Part shown: positions 50,783-59,404 of the stretch, piece after piece | Layout of the letters: each line of letters begins with the position of its first letter | Position numbering within the stretch: the first letter of the stretch is position 1 | NCBI GenBank assembly: GCA_017405845.1 | Contig: JAFQZQ010000041.1 | Location: 62,001-126,000, forward strand | Length of the DNA: 64,000 bases | From: Mogibacterium sp. | Lineage (GTDB): Bacteria; Bacillota; Clostridia; Peptostreptococcales; Anaerovoracaceae | Direction: 5' to 3' | Position numbers and translations under genes: made by a program | The notes under the pieces: generated by a model | The model's input: the letters and a program-made list of their open reading frames with translations, nothing else | Databases searched by the model: none | Told to the model about the DNA's origin: nothing

Positions 50783-52462
50783 TTACTCTGCGAGAGTATA
50801 TTCAACTGTTATAGGTGTATCCTTTGCAGGTACTGCAGCTCTGTTAACGAGAGCCTCGCCACCGCCATATCCGTATGCTGTGTTTGATACTGTTCCAATC
50901 CAGCAGCTGAATGTGCATGTGATGCATCCCGTAGGGTTACCCATTGAGTCTTCATTCCATGTATCCTTGCATCCGCCGAATACCATCTGAGCGTCATATG
51001 GCTCAACATTTTCCTCATCGCTGTTCTTTCCAGCCTCCTTGATGTGGCTGAAGAAGTCTGACATTCCTGCAGTCTTTGCCTCTCCATTTTCATCCCACAC
51101 GAATGTTACATTAACAGGTGTTCCGTGGATGAATGCTCCGGATGGGTGATCTGTAGCGTTGAGTCCTTCTGTTGTACCATCTCCGTCTCCGGCTGTTGCT
51201 CCGATTGCTTCAAGTCCTCTATATACCTGTGCTGGAAGAGCCTTAGTATTGAGGAGTGCAACAGGTGCGTTCTTACCTGTTTCATTTACGAGCACGTGAT
51301 GTGTCTGATCAGGGAATTCATTCATATGGATCTCATCACTTGCAACCCATGCAGGTACAGACAGCTTAGTTCTGTCTTCTGACAGAGTCGGAAGTTCTTT
51401 GCTCCATGTATTTGTGAATCCGCCCTTCAGATATGTAACCTTTGACATATCTGCTCCTGCCATCTGGAGAGCATCCATAGCGTTCTTAGCAAGCATGTTA
51501 CCGCTTACGCATACAAGAACAACACGCTTTCCTTCTGCTTTGTCATACTCTGCCTTGAGTGCAGCCTGCTGCTCAGGAGTATACGGATTGCTTACTCCGC
51601 ACTCAGCAGCGCCAGGAACAAATCCGCCGGAAGCCTTATCGCCTCTTACGTCGATGATATAGTCGCTTGTTCTGAGGTCAGCAGTTTCAATTCCCAGCTT
51701 ATCCCAGTCTTCCTTATCCATGTTTACACAGTCAAGCGGCTCATCGCTTCCTTCGATATCATAGCCTGCATCAACCCAAGCAGAGATTCCACCGGCATAA
51801 CGGTATACAGTCTTGAAGCCCTGCTTCTTAAGGAACATAGCAGCCTGATGCGAGCGCTGGCACTTAACAAATCCGCAGTAAACTACGACAGGAACATCCT
51901 TTCTGATAACCTGTACTGAGTAGCTCTTCTTGCCTTTGTGCTTATCACCCTTCTTAGTGCACTTCTTCCAATATTTAGCTGCAGGCTTCTTTGTGACCCA
52001 CTTTTTGGTCTTTGCATTCCAATAATAAGTAACTTTCTTTGTTCCGACCTTGCTCTTAACAGCAGCCAGGAGCGGAGCTTTTTCTTCATCAAGAATCTTA
52101 AATTCAGGTTTATTATTTGCACCTACTACCGCGCATACAGCTCCAGGAATGTGACGGCAATTAAACCAGCCCTGTGGCATTACATCTACAACGGCCATCT
52201 TAGTGCCACTATCGAGGTTTTTCTTAAGTGTAGCAGTGTCCATGAGCTCATATTTGCCTAGCTTTGTCTGATCATAGAGTGCCTTTGCGAAAGTCTCTGC
52301 ATCCACTTCGTTTTTGATTGTCGGTGCAGACTGCACTTCAGCTTCCTCGATAGCCTTTCTTGTAACATCTGTTGGAGGAGCTGCAGCGAATACGCTTGAG
52401 ATGGAAGTTAAAACCATCGCAAGTGAAAGCACCAGCGTTAATAATATGGTTCTTTTCTTCAT
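50783..52462 (-). CDS. Exported protein with two rhodanese domains and a cysteine-containing C-terminal domain
   Basis: A 559-residue protein with a signal peptide (about 1-27, ending SSVFAAA). The first rhodanese domain (about 60-240) has the active loop VVVYCGFVKCQRSHQAA, two residues longer than the usual one and with two cysteines. The second (about 260-370) has VLVCVSGNMLAKNAM. The C-terminal part (about 395-559) resembles YdjY-type domains and has GGCKDTWNEDSMGNPTGCIT and FSCWIG. Sulfur transfer or a redox role at the cell surface is inferred. A 17-pair hairpin lies upstream. Start ATG at 52462, AAGGAG upstream. Confidence 0.82.
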   Translation of the reverse strand: MKKRTILLTLVLSLAMVLTSISSVFAAAPPTDVTRKAIEEAEVQSAPTIKNEVDAETFAKALYDQTKLGKYELMDTATLKKNLDSGTKMAVVDVMPQGWFNCRHIPGAVCAVVGANNKPEFKILDEEKAPLLAAVKSKVGTKKVTYYWNAKTKKWVTKKPAAKYWKKCTKKGDKHKGKKSYSVQVIRKDVPVVVYCGFVKCQRSHQAAMFLKKQGFKTVYRYAGGISAWVDAGYDIEGSDEPLDCVNMDKEDWDKLGIETADLRTSDYIIDVRGDKASGGFVPGAAECGVSNPYTPEQQAALKAEYDKAEGKRVVLVCVSGNMLAKNAMDALQMAGADMSKVTYLKGGFTNTWSKELPTLSEDRTKLSVPAWVASDEIHMNEFPDQTHHVLVNETGKNAPVALLNTKALPAQVYRGLEAIGATAGDGDGTTEGLNATDHPSGAFIHGTPVNVTFVWDENGEAKTAGMSDFFSHIKEAGKNSDEENVEPYDAQMVFGGCKDTWNEDSMGNPTGCITCTFSCWIGTVSNTAYGYGGGEALVNRAAVPAKDTPITVEYTLAE

Positions 52463-52526
52463 AATTGTTCTCCTTTTGCAAAACAACAATATTAATACCT
52501 GTTAAGGTGATTTTAGCATGAAATAA

Positions 52527-52565
52527 ACAAGTGCTTATATCGATACTTTCGATATAAGCACTTGT
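52527..52565 (-). terminator. 17-bp perfect hairpin after the PAP2 gene
   Basis: ACAAGTGCTTATATCGA and TCGATATAAGCACTTGT form 17 contiguous pairs with a five-base loop, followed on the minus strand by TTATTT. It lies 36 bp past the PAP2 stop and 65 bp upstream of the rhodanese gene, so it may also work as an operator-like palindrome. Confidence 0.6.
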
Positions 52566-52600
52566 CGAAATTCAAAAATGCTATCTTAAATTAGTGTGTC

Positions 52601-53347
52601 TTAATGCTTTGGTTTGTAGCCTATGACAGGATCTTTGCTCCCGCTGCTTCTGCGCTTTCCCGTCTGTCTGTTGTCGTAGGCAAACTCAAGAGCCGAATCC
52701 ACCTTTACTCCCCTGCCGCCCGAAATAACAGCCGCAAACAGCAGCAGCAGCGTTGCGCTGAGCAGAATGCCTCCGATGATATCGGTAAGCCAGTGGACTC
52801 CGCAATACAGTCTTCCCGCGATCGTTCCGAGCGCAGTCAGGAAGCAGAGTATCCTTACAAGCGGTCCGAAGAGATCCCCGAAGTATTTGTCGGAAACTAT
52901 CATAACAGCGATCATTACCGTAACGACCAGCATGGTGTGCGACGACGGGAACGAGGCTTCCGGAGCCGTCTCTCCCGGCATGATGATAGGTCTGTAGTTG
53001 ATGATGAACTTCTCAAATAGTACATAGCATGCTATTACGGCCGCAAACAGTCCGCCAAGTGCAAGTATCTCCCGGTCGACTTTCAGGAGGCTCCTGCGCT
53101 TGATCATCTGGATGAATCCTGCCAGCGCGAAAAGTGCGCATATCAGTATAGCTCCGTAGCCTATGTAATCCGTAATATCGTACCAAAGCATATTTACTCC
53201 GGTAAGATCGTGCACCGTCTGGTTGATATGTGAGAAGCCGATTTCGGTTCCCTGTGGGCCGATTGGTGCTACATCGTATTTTCCGAGCATCACTATCAGC
53301 CCTGCAAACAGTGCACCGGTGATGATTGCTCCAATAACTTTTTTCAT
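52601..53347 (-). CDS. PAP2-superfamily membrane phosphatase
   Basis: A 248-residue integral membrane phosphatase of the phosphatidic acid phosphatase type 2 family. The three motifs are present: KFIINYRP (C1), PSSH (C2, in FPSSHTML) and GRLYCGVHWLTDI (C3). About six hydrophobic segments occur. It may dephosphorylate undecaprenyl diphosphate or a lipid phosphate; the substrate cannot be assigned. It lies 21 bp after the MscS gene on the same strand. Confidence 0.87.
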   Translation of the reverse strand: MKKVIGAIITGALFAGLIVMLGKYDVAPIGPQGTEIGFSHINQTVHDLTGVNMLWYDITDYIGYGAILICALFALAGFIQMIKRRSLLKVDREILALGGLFAAVIACYVLFEKFIINYRPIIMPGETAPEASFPSSHTMLVVTVMIAVMIVSDKYFGDLFGPLVRILCFLTALGTIAGRLYCGVHWLTDIIGGILLSATLLLLFAAVISGGRGVKVDSALEFAYDNRQTGKRRSSGSKDPVIGYKPKH

Positions 53348-53368
53348 CCTTTTTTCCTTTCTCAGGCT

Positions 53369-54187
53369 CTATTTGCTCACACTGATCGGAGTCGACGGTC
53401 TTGCAACGCCTGCTGCATTGAGTGCCGCCGGGATTTCCTTCATAAGTACACCGAACTCATCCCAGTAGTTTGAAGTCTTTACCCATACTCTGACAGTGTA
53501 TGTCAATCCACCCGGTACGCCTGCGGTGATGAGCACCTGCGGCGCAGGTTTGTCGAGTCTCCACTCTGTCTTCTCAATAACGTCCGCAAGGATTTTGTAG
53601 ACCTTGTCGGAATCTTCAGAGCCTGCGATGTCGAAGTTAAGGTCGACTCTTCTGAGCTCCTCCACTGTGGCGTTGCAGATATTTGAATTCATCAGGCTGC
53701 CGTTCGGGATCGAGATTCTGCGGTTGTCGAGCGTAGTAAGCACTGTATAGACAAGCGAGATACTCCTGACTGTACCCTCTTCACCGCCGGCAACGATATA
53801 GTCACCCACGTTGAAAGGACGGAAGATGAGGAGCATTATGCCGCCTGCTATGTTGCTGAGGGCTCCCTGCAGTGCGAGTCCAATAGCCACGCCTACAGAA
53901 GCGATTGCTGCGATAACCGAAGACATTGGTACGCCAAGGTATGCTATTATCGAAACAACAAGCACCACATAAAGAGCTGCTTTAACAAATGTAATAATAA
54001 AACCGGCTGCAGTCTGATCGATCGACTTCAGGGATTTCATTTTTCCAAGGCCTTTTATCAGTTTTCTGATAATAAAGCTGCCTACAATATAGATGACTAT
54101 CGCCACCACTATTTTCAGTCCTACGTCCATAGCTCCATCGCTGACTTTCTCAAGGAGCCTTTGTGCATTATTGATACTTGCTTCCAT
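53369..54187 (-). CDS. Small-conductance mechanosensitive channel, MscS family
   Basis: A 272-residue channel that opens on membrane tension. The membrane part has three segments (about 19-40, 60-80 and 85-110); TM3 is the glycine/alanine-rich GVAIGLALQGALSNIAGGIML. The cytoplasmic beta domain (about 113-180, IRPFNVGDYIV-like FRPFNVGDYIVAGG) follows. GAGGA lies upstream of the ATG. The protein matches the typical small MscS length. Confidence 0.92.
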   Translation of the reverse strand: MEASINNAQRLLEKVSDGAMDVGLKIVVAIVIYIVGSFIIRKLIKGLGKMKSLKSIDQTAAGFIITFVKAALYVVLVVSIIAYLGVPMSSVIAAIASVGVAIGLALQGALSNIAGGIMLLIFRPFNVGDYIVAGGEEGTVRSISLVYTVLTTLDNRRISIPNGSLMNSNICNATVEELRRVDLNFDIAGSEDSDKVYKILADVIEKTEWRLDKPAPQVLITAGVPGGLTYTVRVWVKTSNYWDEFGVLMKEIPAALNAAGVARPSTPISVSK

Positions 54188-54374
54188 AGATTTCCTCTCT
54201 TTTGAATACTGTTGAATACTGTGATCTTTAACTGTTTAATAATATCACTCAGCGTGTGATGTGTCCATTGAAGCTGCCTTCTAAAACAGTTACCTGCGTG
54301 AATTGCCTTACACCCGCTCACAATGATACAATATGAGCGTATAACAGAAAGCTGATAAGCGAACGGAGCACATA

Positions 54375-54830
54375 ATGAAAAGAGTAATCACATACGGCAC
54401 ATACGATCTGCTGCACTACGGTCACATCAACCTGCTCAAGAGAGCAAAGGCTCTTGGCGACTATCTGATCGTTGCGATCTCAACTGACGAGTTCAACTGG
54501 AACTCCAAACGGAAGAAATGCTACTTCTCATATGAGCAGCGCAAGGCGCTTGTTGAGGCGGTCAGATATGTAGACCTGGTCATCCCGGAAGAGAACTGGG
54601 AGCAGAAGAAGAGCGACATGCACGAATACCACATCGACACCTTTGTCATCGGCGATGACTGGAAAGGCAAGTTCGACTTCCTCAGAGAAGAAGGTGTTGA
54701 AGTAGTTTACCTGCCTCGCACACCTGAAATCAGCAGCAGCCAGATAAAGAAAGATCTCTATGACGCGAATGCCGTAGACGGTGAGTCAAAGACCTCACAC
54801 GATGAGATAGACACAAATCCTGAAAAATAG
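54375..54830 (+). CDS. tagD: Glycerol-3-phosphate cytidylyltransferase TagD
   Basis: Makes CDP-glycerol for teichoic acid synthesis from CTP and glycerol-3-phosphate. The 151 residues have the nucleotidyltransferase motif HYGH (residues 14-17, in LLHYGHINLLK) and the C-terminal RTPEISSSQIKKDL. An acidic, non-conserved tail of about 20 residues follows (ending EIDTNPEK). No other tag gene is in the window, though an LCP protein is encoded at 733-2286. Its own terminator follows. Confidence 0.92.
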   Translation: MKRVITYGTYDLLHYGHINLLKRAKALGDYLIVAISTDEFNWNSKRKKCYFSYEQRKALVEAVRYVDLVIPEENWEQKKSDMHEYHIDTFVIGDDWKGKFDFLREEGVEVVYLPRTPEISSSQIKKDLYDANAVDGESKTSHDEIDTNPEK

Positions 54831-54840
54831 AGCAACTTAA

Positions 54841-54870
54841 ATCCGCCGGCATTAGGCCGGCGGATCTTTT
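54841..54870 (+). terminator. Terminator after tagD
   Basis: ATCCGCCGGC and GCCGGCGGAT form ten pairs with a five-base loop, then CTTTTATT. Confidence 0.85.
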
Positions 54871-54879
54871 ATTGCATTT

Positions 54880-55659
54880 TTAGAACGAGATGATCTCCTG
54901 ATTCAGATCGTCTACTGTGATATTCACATTGTGATAACGCTCTCTCTTCTCGGTGATCTTTCCGAAGTTGATCGCCTCCTGCGGGCAGTATTGTACGCAT
55001 GCACAGCACGAGATGCACTTGTCACCGAATACTACCGCCTTGCCGGCATATCTGATGTTGTCCATCGGGCAGACCTTTGCGCAGGTGCCGCACATTACGC
55101 ACTTGTCGTTAGCCTTGAGAGTCAGGCCCTGCTTGCGTGCGATCTGTGGCCATGCGGCGTGCTCCGCCTTGTTTACGAGTGCCTTGCCGAGTTTTTTCTT
55201 TGACTTGACGCCCGCTTTGATGTCACGTGCAAACTTTTCTGCGAAGTGCTCAGATCTGGCCTGGGATTCAACAGCTCCCATCTTTGGCATTGTGAGATCG
55301 TGCGGGAAGAGCCAGATGCATGTGCACTGATGTGAAACTGCAGCCCAGTAGTCGAGAGGAATCAGCTGATTGAGCTTATACAGTCCCTCGCCCTTGTATG
55401 CAGCGCACTGAGCGATTCCAAATGTGTAAGCGTCAGGGCTTACCTTAATGTCGTGCAGGTATCTCTCAACATGTCCCGGAAGTCCGCCGCCGTAGCAAGG
55501 GAAAATGAATCCAACCCTCTTAGCCTCTCTTACGTCGGTAACAGCCGGATACTTTCTCATCATGATGATATCAGTATCGCCAAGACTCTTAGCGATGTTC
55601 TTTGCCATATCGAGGCAGTTGCCCGTACCCGAATAGCAGAAAATTACGTTTTCTTTCAT
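54880..55659 (-). CDS. EFR1-type flavodoxin/ferredoxin fusion protein
   Basis: A 259-residue protein joining an N-terminal flavodoxin-like domain (about 1-160, with FMN loop YSGTGNCLDMA at 9-19) and two 4Fe-4S clusters at the C-terminus: CVMCGTCAKVCP (about 191-202) and CISCCACVQYCPQEAI (about 218-233). A role as electron carrier is likely. The start has AAAGGAG seven bases upstream. The gene is convergent with tagD. Confidence 0.87.
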   Translation of the reverse strand: MKENVIFCYSGTGNCLDMAKNIAKSLGDTDIIMMRKYPAVTDVREAKRVGFIFPCYGGGLPGHVERYLHDIKVSPDAYTFGIAQCAAYKGEGLYKLNQLIPLDYWAAVSHQCTCIWLFPHDLTMPKMGAVESQARSEHFAEKFARDIKAGVKSKKKLGKALVNKAEHAAWPQIARKQGLTLKANDKCVMCGTCAKVCPMDNIRYAGKAVVFGDKCISCCACVQYCPQEAINFGKITEKRERYHNVNITVDDLNQEIISF

Positions 55660-55878
55660 CCTTGGTCTCCTTTTTTATACAGCAGTTCGATTTTGCCGAT
55701 GTACGCATATTATCTACGGCGTTATTATACACCAGATAAAAATCAGAAAAAAGGAACAGGAAACTAAAAATGTGCCATTAAGTTTCCTTTGTTCCATGCC
55801 TCTTGGTGCTTGTGTTTGCAAAAGAGAAGCCGTCAGATTATGCTTTGTCTGTAATCAGATTTAAGAAGTATTCAATAA

Positions 55879-55995
55879 TATTGGGATAGATTTTATCGGA
55901 GATCCGGCAAATGGCTCCCGGACAACTATCGCGACCTCATGAAGCAAAGACGTGCACAGCGTGCTGTGACTTCCGGAGATATGACAAAAAAATAA
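55879..55995 (+). pseudogene. Possible 3' remnant of a lost gene
   Basis: A 38-codon stretch (YWDRFYRRSGKWLPDN and onward, ending SGDMTKK and TAA) has a protein-like composition but lacks a start codon and is preceded by stop codons. It may be the tail of a decayed gene; I do not recognise the parent. The rest of 55660-56023 holds the EFR1 promoter area and no convincing gene. Confidence 0.3.
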
Positions 55996-55999
55996 AAAA

Positions 56000-56017
56000 C
56001 CGGGTTTTGATTCCCGG
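56000..56017 (-). terminator. Terminator after the glycyl radical enzyme activase
   Basis: CCGGG and CCCGG stem with an eight-base loop, followed on the minus strand by TTTTTTATTTTTTT. Confidence 0.65.
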
Positions 56018-56023
56018 CTTGGG

Positions 56024-56941
56024 TTATCTGTAATCTGCGATAACTACACCCTGCGCGGCAGCAATGCTGCGCAGTTTTTTCATTTCAGCTTTGTCAGGAG
56101 TGTAAAAATCCTCCTGATCAAAAGGCAGTCCTATGGCCTCGTATTTTATCCGGCCCAACGAGTGATATGGCAGCAGCTCCATTCTTGCCTCCGGAAGCAC
56201 TTCATGTACATAAGCCGCTGAAGCTGCTATGTTTTCCTCACTGTTGTTGACGCCTCCGATGACCGGTATCCTTATTACGATCTCAGGCGATTTCCCATTT
56301 CCGCTGTCAGAGCCTTCATCCGGATGGCGGAGAGTCCCAAGCCTGGCTATGTTCTCAAGTATGAGCTCGTTGCTCACGCCTGTATACTTCCTGTGCAATT
56401 CAGGATCCATGTGTTTGAGATCCATGAAGATAAGATCCATACGCTCCAGTGACGGCCTGACCCGTTCGAAGTCGAAGTATCCGCAGCTCTCCAGGTCGAT
56501 GCTGTAGCCCGAATCATAAAGCTCACGGGAGAGGCAATCCAGAAATTCCGGCTGCGACGTCGCTTCGCCTCCCGAAAATGTTACCCCGCCTCCGCTGTAT
56601 GAGTAAAACAGTCTGTGCCTGTGCACCTCTTTTATCACATCGTCTGCGTCCATCAGGCTTGCCATGCGCGTACGGGCTTCTTCAGGGCATGCAGATACGC
56701 AGGCACCGCAAGCGATGCAGCTCTCATGGCCATCTGCATTCATATCGACGCTTATCCCCTGCGGGCATACGGCAGCGCAGGCTCCGCATCCGATGCATCT
56801 GCGCTCATACCATCCGACGAGTTCTCTTTGTTCGAAGCCCTCCGGATTTGAGCACCATCTGCAGCGCAGCGGGCAGCCTGCCATAAAAATATTGGTCCTT
56901 ATCCCTTCCCCGTCATTTACGGAGAACGGCTGTATCTGCAT
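56024..56941 (-). CDS. Glycyl radical enzyme activase (PflA-like radical SAM)
   Basis: A 305-residue activase that abstracts hydrogen from the partner enzyme's glycine. The radical SAM motif is CPLRCRWC (Cys23, Cys27, Cys30). Two extra 4Fe-4S clusters follow, as in activases of non-PFL enzymes: CIGCGACAAVCP (about 50-61) and CIACGACVSACP (about 75-86). I prefer the ATG at 56941, with AAAGGGA about seven bases upstream. An ATG seven codons earlier at 56962 lacks one. It is separated from the glycyl radical enzyme gene by a stable hairpin. Confidence 0.9.
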   Translation of the reverse strand: MQIQPFSVNDGEGIRTNIFMAGCPLRCRWCSNPEGFEQRELVGWYERRCIGCGACAAVCPQGISVDMNADGHESCIACGACVSACPEEARTRMASLMDADDVIKEVHRHRLFYSYSGGGVTFSGGEATSQPEFLDCLSRELYDSGYSIDLESCGYFDFERVRPSLERMDLIFMDLKHMDPELHRKYTGVSNELILENIARLGTLRHPDEGSDSGNGKSPEIVIRIPVIGGVNNSEENIAASAAYVHEVLPEARMELLPYHSLGRIKYEAIGLPFDQEDFYTPDKAEMKKLRSIAAAQGVVIADYR

Positions 56942-56974
56942 TATGTATCCCTTTACACCCATACTTACAATTAT

Positions 56975-56995
56975 GCCCGGCTTCAGAAGCCGGGC
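56975..56995 (-). promoter_or_regulatory. Intergenic hairpin between the glycyl radical enzyme and activase genes
   Basis: GCCCGGCTT and AAGCCGGGC form nine pairs over a three-base loop, just past the GRE stop codon. No T-run follows on the minus strand, so it is more likely an mRNA stabiliser or partial terminator that lowers activase expression. Confidence 0.45.
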
Positions 56996-57006
56996 CCTTT
57001 GCTATA

Positions 57007-59379
57007 TCAGAATGCTTCGTGAGCGTTCCTCGCCATTATCGAATCCTGCATCTCTTTTGAGAGATTGGTGAACTGCGCGCTGTAGCCGGCTACCCTTACC
57101 AGCAGACTGCGGTATTTGTCCGGGTTAGCCTGAGCGTCGGCGAGCACCTCGTTGGATATCGTGTTGAACTGTACGTGGAATCCTCCGAGAGCAAAGTAGC
57201 TCTGAAGCATCGCTCCGAGATTTGCCCTTCCGCGCTTTGTAGCGACGAGATCGTGATTGAGGCGCAGATTCAGCAGAGTTCCGCCGCTGTGGATGTCGTG
57301 CTTCACCTTCGCAGCGCTCCTGAGTGCCGCAAGGCAGGTCGACTTATCGCTTCCCGTATAAGGTGAAACTCCCTCATTTATCGGGTCCATTGCGTGTCTG
57401 CCTTCCGGAGTTGCTCCAAGAACCTTACCGGTAGGCAGATAGTTTGATATTCCCATGAATGCCGTCACGAAGTGGTTGCCGTAAATATCATCGTATTTAG
57501 TGACTTCATCATAGAAGAAGTCTGCGAGATCGCGCGCGATGAAATCGACATAGTCAATATCATTGCCGTACTTAGGGCATGCAAGTGCGAGCTCCCTGAG
57601 ATGCTCATAGCCTTCCCAGTTGTTGTCGAGAGCGTCTATGAGTTCAGGCATTGTAGTCACACCGTCCTCAAAGACCAGCTTTCTGATTACAGCCAGTGAA
57701 TTCGCCGTAACTGAAAGACCTACGCCCGTAAAGACCGGTCCTATATTGTATTTGGCTCCGCCATCAACAAGGTCGCGGCCGTTCTTCATGCAGTACTCAT
57801 TGCAGGCTGACATGAACGGCCTGTGGCCGATCTCTCTGTGTATCTCCTGTGCGGTAACAAGGCTTATTACGCCATGACGCACAAGATATCTGAACTGCTT
57901 CTTCCAGGCTTCGATGATCTCATCCATTGACGCGAAGGTCTTAGGATCCTTCTCTTCGAGAGCTACCTGTTCACCTGTCAGACGGCTTCTGCCCTGATTG
58001 AGTGCAAACTCAAGCGCAGCAGCGAAGCTGATGCTGGCAGCCGATGTCCACTCAAAAGTCTTGCGGGAGTGAGGTACTACGCAGCCGCAGTTGTTCCAGT
58101 CTCTCGCGTCTTCCGGTTTGTATCCGAGATTTGAGAGCATCTGGTAACCTGTTCTGTCCCCATGGATGGCCGGGAATCCGCATCCCGTGGATACCAGCTC
58201 TGTAACCGCTTCCATGAATTCAGGCGGGCAGTCAGGATGTATCCTGCAGCTCAGTGTAGGCTGATGTGTCATGCACTCCCTTGTAGCCTGAATCGCCATG
58301 TATGAGATGGTATTGGTGGCATCTGATCCGTCCACCTTGGTGCCGCCCACAGTGAGATTCTCAAAGTTAGTATAGCCTGCAAAGAAGCTGGTCGTATTCT
58401 TAGATATCGTCCACGCCCACTCGCTGTACTTGAGCCAGAGGCATTCAACAAGTTCGAGTGCGGTGTCGTAATCAATAATGCCGGCTTCTTCATCAGCCTT
58501 GTAGTAAGGATACATGTACTGGTCGAATCTGCCCGGATTCCATGCCAGCGGGTTCTCAGCTATTATGCCGCCCAGCTGCACAAACCACACAAACTGTATA
58601 GCCTCTCTGAACGTCTTCGGCGGCTGCTCCGGTATGCGCGAACATACGTCAGCGATTTCCTCGAGCTCCTTCTTTCTGACCGGATCGCTCTCCGCCTTGG
58701 CCATTTCCGCAGCCTTTTCGCTATAGCGCCTGCCCAGAGTGATCATTCCGTCTGCGATCAGTATCATCGATTTGTAGAAAATGATCTTAGACTTCTGCTC
58801 AGGAATGGTCTCGTCCAGGCTCTTCAGGTACTCCTCAGCCTCGGCGCGAATTCCGCCGTAGCCCTTCGGGAGCAGCACATCTATGTAGTCTGCAGAGATC
58901 TCCCCTATGCCGTTGCGCCATTTGGAATCTGTATCGAGGAAGCCTGTGTCTACACCGATCTTCTTTGTCGCCTCGGATGTCCTCGCAAGGAATGCCTCCT
59001 CTACTGACTTTCCTTTCCAGTACGGGAAGATGTTCTCCCTTATGAATTCAGTCTGCTCAGGAGTTACATCGTAAGGATCCTGCGCTCTCTCAGGGAAGGT
59101 GTCTATCTCGTCGTTGATCCAGAGCCATCCGAATTCAGGCGTCAGTATGGCGCATTTTCTGAACTCACCACTTGTGCCGACAACCAGCTCTCCTTCCCAG
59201 ATGTTTACGGAGAGCTCACAGCAGGTGTCGTGAAAGGCCTGTGCTGTGCGTAAAAGGTGTGGCTGTCCCTCCGTGCGCTGAAAGGACTTGGTCCAGCTCC
59301 ATGCGCGCTCGTAAGAGATATGCGGCTTGGTGTTTACGTAGTTTTCCCTTATTTTTTCTACTCTTTTTGTTATCGCCAT
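57007..59379 (-). CDS. Glycyl radical enzyme of unknown substrate, 790 aa
   Basis: A 790-residue enzyme of the PFL/glycyl radical superfamily, activated by the radical SAM enzyme downstream. The glycyl loop RVAGYSAQF contains Gly765. The thiyl-radical cysteine is Cys433 in NNCGCVVPHSRKTF. In dehydratase, TMA-lyase and related branches the active Cys is followed by x-Glu (a base); here the residue is Val435. It is not PFL, which uses Cys-Cys-Val-Ser-Pro. It starts 25 bp after ilvE, so it belongs to that run of genes. Candidate reactions are C-C cleavage, decarboxylation or dehydration; I do not assign one. Confidence 0.87.
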   Translation of the reverse strand: MAITKRVEKIRENYVNTKPHISYERAWSWTKSFQRTEGQPHLLRTAQAFHDTCCELSVNIWEGELVVGTSGEFRKCAILTPEFGWLWINDEIDTFPERAQDPYDVTPEQTEFIRENIFPYWKGKSVEEAFLARTSEATKKIGVDTGFLDTDSKWRNGIGEISADYIDVLLPKGYGGIRAEAEEYLKSLDETIPEQKSKIIFYKSMILIADGMITLGRRYSEKAAEMAKAESDPVRKKELEEIADVCSRIPEQPPKTFREAIQFVWFVQLGGIIAENPLAWNPGRFDQYMYPYYKADEEAGIIDYDTALELVECLWLKYSEWAWTISKNTTSFFAGYTNFENLTVGGTKVDGSDATNTISYMAIQATRECMTHQPTLSCRIHPDCPPEFMEAVTELVSTGCGFPAIHGDRTGYQMLSNLGYKPEDARDWNNCGCVVPHSRKTFEWTSAASISFAAALEFALNQGRSRLTGEQVALEEKDPKTFASMDEIIEAWKKQFRYLVRHGVISLVTAQEIHREIGHRPFMSACNEYCMKNGRDLVDGGAKYNIGPVFTGVGLSVTANSLAVIRKLVFEDGVTTMPELIDALDNNWEGYEHLRELALACPKYGNDIDYVDFIARDLADFFYDEVTKYDDIYGNHFVTAFMGISNYLPTGKVLGATPEGRHAMDPINEGVSPYTGSDKSTCLAALRSAAKVKHDIHSGGTLLNLRLNHDLVATKRGRANLGAMLQSYFALGGFHVQFNTISNEVLADAQANPDKYRSLLVRVAGYSAQFTNLSKEMQDSIMARNAHEAF

Positions 59380-59404
59380 GTTCCTGTCCCAATTATTGAA
59401 CTGC

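Noticed and set aside
57007-59379. Pyruvate or 2-oxobutyrate formate-lyase (PFL/TdcE) next to ilvA
   Set aside because: The Cys-Cys active motif of PFL is absent; the sequence has NNCGCVVP instead.
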